10,983 bases of DNA from Spartobacteria bacterium UBA6821. Its GTDB lineage: Bacteria; Verrucomicrobiota; Verrucomicrobiia; Chthoniobacterales; UBA6821. The notes under the pieces were generated by a model. It ran no database searches. It saw nothing but the letters and a program-made list of their open reading frames with translations, and had not been told where the DNA came from. The position numbers were made by a program, and so were the translations under genes. The DNA is taken from positions 22,706-33,688 of the forward strand of contig DKEN01000001.1 in assembly GCA_002452515.1 (NCBI GenBank), in the 5' to 3' direction. This document shows positions 6,459 through 10,983 of this stretch, one piece after another; the stretch's first letter is position 1; each line of letters starts with the position of its first letter.

Positions 6459-8687
6459 TCAGGCGAAGAAGTGCTGGATCCAGCGAACGATGGCCGTGCT
6501 CTCGTTGTTCCCCACGGCAATGAGGGGAGCGATAGCCAGACCGACAAGCGAGGAGAGCTTGATGAGGATATTCATCGAAGGCCCAGAGGTGTCCTTGAAG
6601 GGATCACCGACCGTATCGCCGACGACAGCGGCCTTATGTGGTTCGGATTTTTTGTAGAAGGTTTCCTTCTTGCCGTTGACCTCGATCTCTACGCCCTGTT
6701 CGAACGACTTCTTGGCGTTATCCCAGGCACCGCCGGCATTGTTCTGGAAGATGGCCCAGAGGACACCGCTCACGGTGACACCGGCCATGTAGGCACCGAG
6801 GGCTTCGGCACCCATCACAACACCGATCAGAACAGGCGTCAGGATCGTGATCACTCCGGGAGCTAACATTTCACGAAGGGCTGCCTTGGTGGAAATCTCA
6901 ACGCACTTTCCGTATTCTGGCTTGCCGACACCTTCCAAGATCCCGGGGATTTCACGGAACTGTCTGCGCACTTCGTTCACCATGTCCATGGCCGCCTTGC
7001 CGACGCTATTCATGGCGAGAGCGGAGAACACCACGGGGATCATGCCGCCGATGAAGAGGGCGGCGAGGACCTTGGCGTCGAAAATATTGATGCCGTGAAT
7101 GCCCGTGAGGGTCACATAAGCGGCGAAGAGCGCCAGGGCCGTGAGAGCGGCGGAGGCGATGGCAAATCCTTTTCCAACAGCCGCAGTGGTGTTGCCAACA
7201 CAGTCCAGAATATCGGTCTTCTCACGGACTTCTTTCGGCAGTTCGCTCATCTCGGCAATGCCACCGGCGTTGTCGGCAATCGGGCCAAAGGCATCAATGG
7301 CCAACTGCATCGCCGTGGTCGCCATCATCGCAGAGGCGGCAATACCAACGCCGTAGAATCCGGCAAGGGAATAGGCACCCCAGATGGCTCCCGCAAAGAT
7401 GATCACAGGGAAGGCCGTCGAGAGCATTCCCGTTCCCAAACCGGCAATGATGTTGGTCGCGGCACCCGTGGCTGATTTCTGGACAATGCCGGCTACCGGT
7501 TTGCCGTCGAGTCCAGTGAAGTATTCGGTGATGTAGGAGATCAGATAACCGACCACCATGCCGATGCATACCGCCCAGAAGACATTCAGCGACGTGGTGT
7601 TCAGCACGATGAATGATCCAGCCTTGAAGATAGTCATCCGAATTGTTTCGGGAAGCATCACCTTGATCAGCCCGAACGAACAGGCAAGGGCGATCAGCAT
7701 GGCGAGGTTGTTTCCCCTGTTCAGTGAGCTCTGGACGGAATTGGTGTTGGCCGGTGCATTTTCGGAAATCCCGACGAAAAATGTGCCGACGATGGAGGCT
7801 AGAATGCCAAAACCAGCAATGGCCATCGGAAGCAGAATCGGGCCAATACCACCGAAGCTGTCAGCAATGGCTCCGCCGTTATCGCGGATGATGTAATTGC
7901 CCAGCACCATGGAGGCAAGAACGGTGGCCACGTAGGAACCGAAGAGATCGGCCCCCATCCCGGCAACATCACCGACGTTATCACCGACATTATCGGCGAT
8001 CGTGGCGGGATTGCGCGGATCATCTTCCGGAATGCCAGCTTCCACCTTGCCAACCAGATCAGCCCCCACGTCCGCTGCCTTGGTATAAATACCACCGCCG
8101 ACACGGGCAAAGAGCGCGATGGATTCAGCACCGAGGGAAAAACCGGCGAGCACTTCCAGCACTCTTGTCATCGCATCATATCCACCGTTGGCAAAACTGC
8201 CCCCCATGAATTTCTGGAAGAAAAGAATGAAGAGCGTGCTGAGTCCTAAAACGGCGAGGCCTGCCACGCCGAGTCCCATGACGGCCCCTCCGCGGAAGGA
8301 AACCTGCAGGGCTTTTCTCAAGGAAGTCTTGGCCGCCTGCGTGGTACGCACATTCGCCTTGGTGGCGATACGCATCCCCAAGAATCCAGCTAGAGCCGAG
8401 AAGACACATCCCACGACAAACGCGCCGACGATCAGGACGCTCGAGTGAACCGCCACCTTGGGCACTTGGGAGAGAAAACCGAGGCCGGCACCAGCCAGCA
8501 CGACATAGATCGCGAGGATTCTGTATTCGGCTTTCAGGAAAGCCATGGCTCCCTCGGCGATGTGAGCAGCAATGGCCGTCATTTTCGCATCGCCGGCATC
8601 CTGTTTGGTGACCCAGCTTGCAAGAAAGGTTCTGTAGGCCAATCCCACGAGTCCTAACACGGGAAGAAGATAAATGAGATGCTGCAT
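6459..8687 (-). CDS. hppA: Membrane-bound K+-dependent ion-translocating pyrophosphatase
   Basis: This 742-residue, highly hydrophobic protein hydrolyses PPi and uses the energy to pump ions across the membrane. The substrate/Mg site is intact: [15 protein letters not shown] (residues 202-216, with Lys203, Asp206, Asp210), [20 protein letters not shown] (221-240, with Asp232, Asp236, Asp240), [10 protein letters not shown] (472-481), and the C-terminal [11 protein letters not shown] and NILIK blocks. GNTTAAVG (498-505) has Ala502 and Gly505 where K+-independent enzymes have Lys and Thr, so it should be K+-dependent. At the ion gate, Asp247 (6.50) is present, but the usual Glu at 6.53 (here Gly250) or 6.57 (here Ala254) is missing. 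Glu188 at 5.43 is present instead, as I recall for the Flavobacterium-type H+-pumping clade. H+ is therefore the likeliest ion (inference). Length is typical. The ATG at 8687 has no Shine-Dalgarno. Confidence 0.95.
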   Translation of the reverse strand: MQHLIYLLPVLGLVGLAYRTFLASWVTKQDAGDAKMTAIAAHIAEGAMAFLKAEYRILAIYVVLAGAGLGFLSQVPKVAVHSSVLIVGAFVVGCVFSALAGFLGMRIATKANVRTTQAAKTSLRKALQVSFRGGAVMGLGVAGLAVLGLSTLFILFFQKFMGGSFANGGYDAMTRVLEVLAGFSLGAESIALFARVGGGIYTKAADVGADLVGKVEAGIPEDDPRNPATIADNVGDNVGDVAGMGADLFGSYVATVLASMVLGNYIIRDNGGAIADSFGGIGPILLPMAIAGFGILASIVGTFFVGISENAPANTNSVQSSLNRGNNLAMLIALACSFGLIKVMLPETIRMTIFKAGSFIVLNTTSLNVFWAVCIGMVVGYLISYITEYFTGLDGKPVAGIVQKSATGAATNIIAGLGTGMLSTAFPVIIFAGAIWGAYSLAGFYGVGIAASAMMATTAMQLAIDAFGPIADNAGGIAEMSELPKEVREKTDILDCVGNTTAAVGKGFAIASAALTALALFAAYVTLTGIHGINIFDAKVLAALFIGGMIPVVFSALAMNSVGKAAMDMVNEVRRQFREIPGILEGVGKPEYGKCVEISTKAALREMLAPGVITILTPVLIGVVMGAEALGAYMAGVTVSGVLWAIFQNNAGGAWDNAKKSFEQGVEIEVNGKKETFYKKSEPHKAAVVGDTVGDPFKDTSGPSMNILIKLSSLVGLAIAPLIAVGNNESTAIVRWIQHFFA

Positions 8688-8895
8688 GAGTATGTTCTAA
8701 GGGGGGCACTCTTGGACGTCGCGGACATTCGCCCGACAAGTTCATCCAGAAGCGACACCTTGCGGCGCAAGCTCGTTTAAGGTGAAAGCGACAAAAATGT
8801 CCAGCCTTCCGATTGAAAAGAAAGTAGCAGGGCGTAAAGCACCGCAACCATTGCGGACTGACAGCGCCTTGTTCAGGACTGAACTACTAACTACT
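8688..8895. other. Intergenic region between argF and the pyrophosphatase gene
   Basis: These 208 bp lie between two minus-strand genes and must hold any separate promoter of the pyrophosphatase gene. I see no convincing -35/-10 pair. Small inverted repeats are present: CTTGC-GGC-GCAAG at 8759-8771, CCGCAA-CCA-TTGCGG at 8842-8856, and GTTCAG-GA-CTGAAC at 8871-8884. None is a known riboswitch or operator that I can name. Confidence 0.5.
8842..8856 (-). terminator. Weak terminator-like hairpin after argF
   Basis: A perfect 6-bp stem with a 3-base loop begins about 40 bases after the argF stop on the minus strand. It is followed only by TGCTTTACG, so the U-tract is poor. It could be a weak terminator or a chance repeat. 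Confidence 0.25.
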
Positions 8896-9792
8896 TCAGC
8901 GCTTCAGCAGCGTCATGACGGCCTTCTGCACATGGAGGCGGTTCTCGGCCTGCTGGAAGATTGCATTGGCATGGGCTTCAAACACCTCGGCCGTGATCTC
9001 CTTGCCCCGGTAGGCGGGCAGGCAGTGCAGGACGTGCGCCTTGGGTGACGCGGCGGCAAGCACACGGTCATTGATCTGGTAGGGGGCGAATTGAGCGGTA
9101 CGATACTCGGCTTCATCCTCCTTGCCCATGCTGACCCAGACATCGGTGTAAAGGATGTCGGCTCCGCGAGCGGCCTCCTCGGGATCGCCAGTAATGGTCA
9201 CAGGGGCGTTGGCGCGAGCCAAAAGTTCCGCAGGAGGGGTGAAGAGTTCGGGGCAGGCCAGCCGCAGCCCAAAACCGAGCCGTGCCGATGCCCAGATCCA
9301 GGAGCGACCCATATTGCAGTCGGCGTCACCGATGAAGGCGACCTCGACACCATCGAGTGATCCGCGCAGTTCCTCGATCGTGAGCAAATCAGCAAGGATC
9401 TGGCAGGGATGCTCCTCGTCGGTCAGCGCATTGATTGTCGGGATGCCCGAAAGCTTGGCAAAAATCTCAATGTCGGACTGCTTGAAGGTTCTGATTACCG
9501 CTCCGTGAATCATCCGACCCAGTACGCGGGCCGTGTCCTCGATCGGCTCACCCCGTCCAAGCTGGATCTCGCTAGAGGAGAGGAAAAGTGAATCCCCCCC
9601 AAGCTCCCGGATGCCGACCTCAAAACTGACGCGGGTACGGGTGGAGGACTTTGCGAAAAGCAACCCCCAGCATTCACCGGCCAACGGCTTGGCTGTGTCG
9701 TGACCGCGCTTGGCTTTCAGCTCCTTGGCCAGGGCAAGGATCTCATGGATCTCGGAGGCCGAGAGGGACTCGATGGAGAGAAGATGCTTCAT
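8896..9792 (-). CDS. argF: Ornithine carbamoyltransferase
   Basis: The enzyme transfers the carbamoyl group of carbamoyl phosphate to ornithine, giving citrulline in arginine biosynthesis. The 298-residue protein is near the usual length. It has the carbamoyl-phosphate site STRTR (residues 50-54), HPCQ (128-131), the ornithine loop D217-x-W219-x-SMG (221-223) and HCLPAYRG (256-263) with the catalytic Cys257. These separate it from aspartate carbamoyltransferase. The loop after strand 150-155 reads GDADCNMGRSW rather than the common GDGNNVANSL; Asn160 is kept in a usable position. The ATG at 9792 has no clear Shine-Dalgarno. No other arginine gene is in the window, and the 163-bp gap to lnt suggests its own promoter. 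Confidence 0.95.
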   Translation of the reverse strand: MKHLLSIESLSASEIHEILALAKELKAKRGHDTAKPLAGECWGLLFAKSSTRTRVSFEVGIRELGGDSLFLSSSEIQLGRGEPIEDTARVLGRMIHGAVIRTFKQSDIEIFAKLSGIPTINALTDEEHPCQILADLLTIEELRGSLDGVEVAFIGDADCNMGRSWIWASARLGFGLRLACPELFTPPAELLARANAPVTITGDPEEAARGADILYTDVWVSMGKEDEAEYRTAQFAPYQINDRVLAAASPKAHVLHCLPAYRGKEITAEVFEAHANAIFQQAENRLHVQKAVMTLLKR

Positions 9793-9864
9793 GGGACGAA
9801 TCGGGGAAACGTTAATTAGATCGTATCAGGAGGGACGCGGCAAGCATTGGGAGAGGAGGAACAT

Positions 9865-9899
9865 TTCTCGCGCAGAGGCGCAGAGATCGCTGAGGAAAA
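9865..9899. repeat. Possible dispersed-repeat fragment rich in CGCAGAG units
   Basis: The stretch contains CGCAGAG and GCGCAGAGA in tandem, followed by a degenerate GCTGAGGAAAA. From memory, similar CGCAGAGGCGCAGAGA strings recur in non-coding parts of many environmental bacterial genomes and are often mistranslated as SRRGAE- or SREAEAQ-type peptides. It sits alone in the argF-lnt gap. Copy number cannot be assessed from one window. Confidence 0.35.
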
Positions 9900-9955
9900 C
9901 GATAACAATCATCAGCATATCCCCTTTATCCCTATGAATAATCCGTTTGGGAGGA

Positions 9956-10983
9956 TTATCTCCTTCGCCAAAAGCGAAGGAGCGCCAGGGCTGCGAAGGC
10001 AGCGGTCAGGGCTAGGCAGCTGTGAGCGAAGAGATCGCCGTGCAGGGTATAGAAGGTCGGTTTGGGATTGATCGGCACGGGAATGGTCGCAGTCAGAACT
10101 CCCCCAATGAAAGTATTCCCATGTTGATCACTCAGGACCTGCTTCACTCGGCCTAGGCTGTCGATCCAGCAGGAAACACCGGTATCTGCCACACGAAACA
10201 GGGGCAGACCTGTCTCGACAGTGCGCAGTTGGGCATTTGCCAGATGCTGGCGGGTGGCGACAGAATGCTCGAACCATCCGTCATTGGTGATCGTGATTAG
10301 CAACTGGGCACCAAGGTCGGCGAAGCGACGGGTGAGATCACCTAGCGTATCTTCGAAGCAGATGAGCGACCCGATCTTGACCGGCTTGGCGGAAAGTTGC
10401 AGGACGGCCGCGCCCTTCCCTGAATCAAAATCATAGGGAACCTGTTTCCCAACGATCCAACTGAACAGCGGGAAGCTGTGTCGGAAGGGAACATATTCCC
10501 CGAAGGGGACGAGATGCACCTTGTTGTAGATCTGGGCTTTCATCGCATGGTCGGTCAGCAGGATAGCCGAATTGTAATCCCCCCGCGGTGCGGCCTCGTA
10601 ATGGACACTGCCGATCAAGAAATCCGCTGGTGTGTGTCCCGCAAGCTCCTTGACCTGATCATAGATGATTTCATCCAGCAGCAGGGGTCGGGGTGTTGAT
10701 GCCTCCGGCCAGACAACGAGATCGGGTTGGGTGACTAGGGCAGCACGACTCTGCTGGAGATATCCCTCCATGATCTCAGCGTCATACTTCGAGTCCCAAT
10801 AATGATACACGGGGACATTCCCCTGAACGCCCGCCACATTCAGCGCCACTGTCTCAGCTGCCGGGGCGGTGATTTTGCCAAGACCATAGCTGAAGCAGAG
10901 CACCACGATCAGCACAGCGAGCATGAAGTCGAAATGGGGCTTGGTTCGTCCCAGCACGATCTCCCGCCGCAGGCGCTCGACCG
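9956..10983 (-). CDS. lnt: Apolipoprotein N-acyltransferase, C-terminal part (5' end beyond window)
   Basis: The enzyme adds the third acyl chain to the N-terminal Cys of lipoproteins in the inner membrane. The frame stays open from the right edge, so the N-terminal membrane helices are outside the window. A GTG at 10957 is internal and not the start. About 341 residues are visible: one membrane helix (FMLAVLIVVLCFSYGLG), then the periplasmic nitrilase-type domain with the catalytic triad Glu93 (VVWPEAS), Lys154 (YNKVHLVPFGEYVPF) and Cys208 (GSLICFED), numbered from the first whole visible codon. ITNDGWF and the RTVETGLPLFRVADTG block follow, then the C-terminal membrane helix ALTAAFAALALLRF and an Arg-rich end. 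All key residues are intact. It stops 163 bp before argF on the same strand, and no link to that gene is apparent. Confidence 0.95.
   Translation of the reverse strand, partial: VERLRREIVLGRTKPHFDFMLAVLIVVLCFSYGLGKITAPAAETVALNVAGVQGNVPVYHYWDSKYDAEIMEGYLQQSRAALVTQPDLVVWPEASTPRPLLLDEIIYDQVKELAGHTPADFLIGSVHYEAAPRGDYNSAILLTDHAMKAQIYNKVHLVPFGEYVPFRHSFPLFSWIVGKQVPYDFDSGKGAAVLQLSAKPVKIGSLICFEDTLGDLTRRFADLGAQLLITITNDGWFEHSVATRQHLANAQLRTVETGLPLFRVADTGVSCWIDSLGRVKQVLSDQHGNTFIGGVLTATIPVPINPKPTFYTLHGDLFAHSCLALTAAFAALALLRFWRRR

Noticed and set aside
8119..8448. Open frames antisense to the pyrophosphatase gene
   Set aside because: They are composition-driven shadows of a strongly conserved membrane protein.
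8871..8884. GTTCAG-GA-CTGAAC inverted repeat as an operator
   Set aside because: It is a single short repeat between argF's stop and the distant pyrophosphatase start, with no matching regulator or promoter.
9938..9959. ATAATCC/GGATTAT hairpin overlapping the lnt stop as a terminator
   Set aside because: The stem is 7 bp and AT-rich, the loop is 8 bases, and no U-tract follows on the minus strand.
1..10983. CRISPR array, tRNA or rRNA gene, transposase or integrase
   Set aside because: I saw no regularly spaced repeats, tRNA cloverleaf-like segments, rRNA signatures or recombinase motifs on either strand.

Overview
The window is an ordinary bacterial chromosome segment of moderately high GC. 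It most resembles a member of the Verrucomicrobia or a close PVC relative. The pointers are a PEP-CTERM surface protein, a stand-alone OvoA-type methyltransferase, a K+-dependent membrane pyrophosphatase, a solitary 23S-IVS-type four-helix-bundle gene, and weak or absent Shine-Dalgarno sequences before most genes. The phylum is inferred from gene content, not from a marker gene.

Left half, + strand: (i) the 3' part of an unrecognised protein with a long Ala/Pro/Glu/Val-rich tail (1-687); (ii) a stand-alone homologue of the ovothiol N-methyltransferase domain (721-1485); (iii) a TPMT-family class I SAM methyltransferase overlapping it by 56 bp (1430-2095); (iv) a compact cassette (2078-2508) made of a four-helix-bundle (IVS/S23-like) gene closed by 33-bp near-perfect inverted repeats; (v) a Cu+-type P1B-ATPase (2540-4669); (vi) a secreted PEP-CTERM protein (4767-5858).

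Right half, - strand: a small DUF971 protein (5934-6230), a strong rho-independent terminator (6386-6428) behind a membrane-bound pyrophosphatase (6459-8687), ornithine carbamoyltransferase (8896-9792), and the C-terminal part of apolipoprotein N-acyltransferase, which runs off the right edge (9956-10983).

Most genes are independent housekeeping or stress functions: PPi-driven ion pumping, arginine synthesis, lipoprotein maturation and copper export. They do not form one pathway. The two adjacent methyltransferases may form a small thiol-related unit. The most unusual structure is the inverted-repeat-bounded IVS-like cassette. Its left arm supplies the last codons and the stop of the upstream methyltransferase, and each arm carries TAG triplets in all three inward-reading frames. 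It looks like a small mobile or RNA-level element without its own transposase. No CRISPR array, tRNA, rRNA, transposase, integrase or complete new multi-gene defence system was seen.
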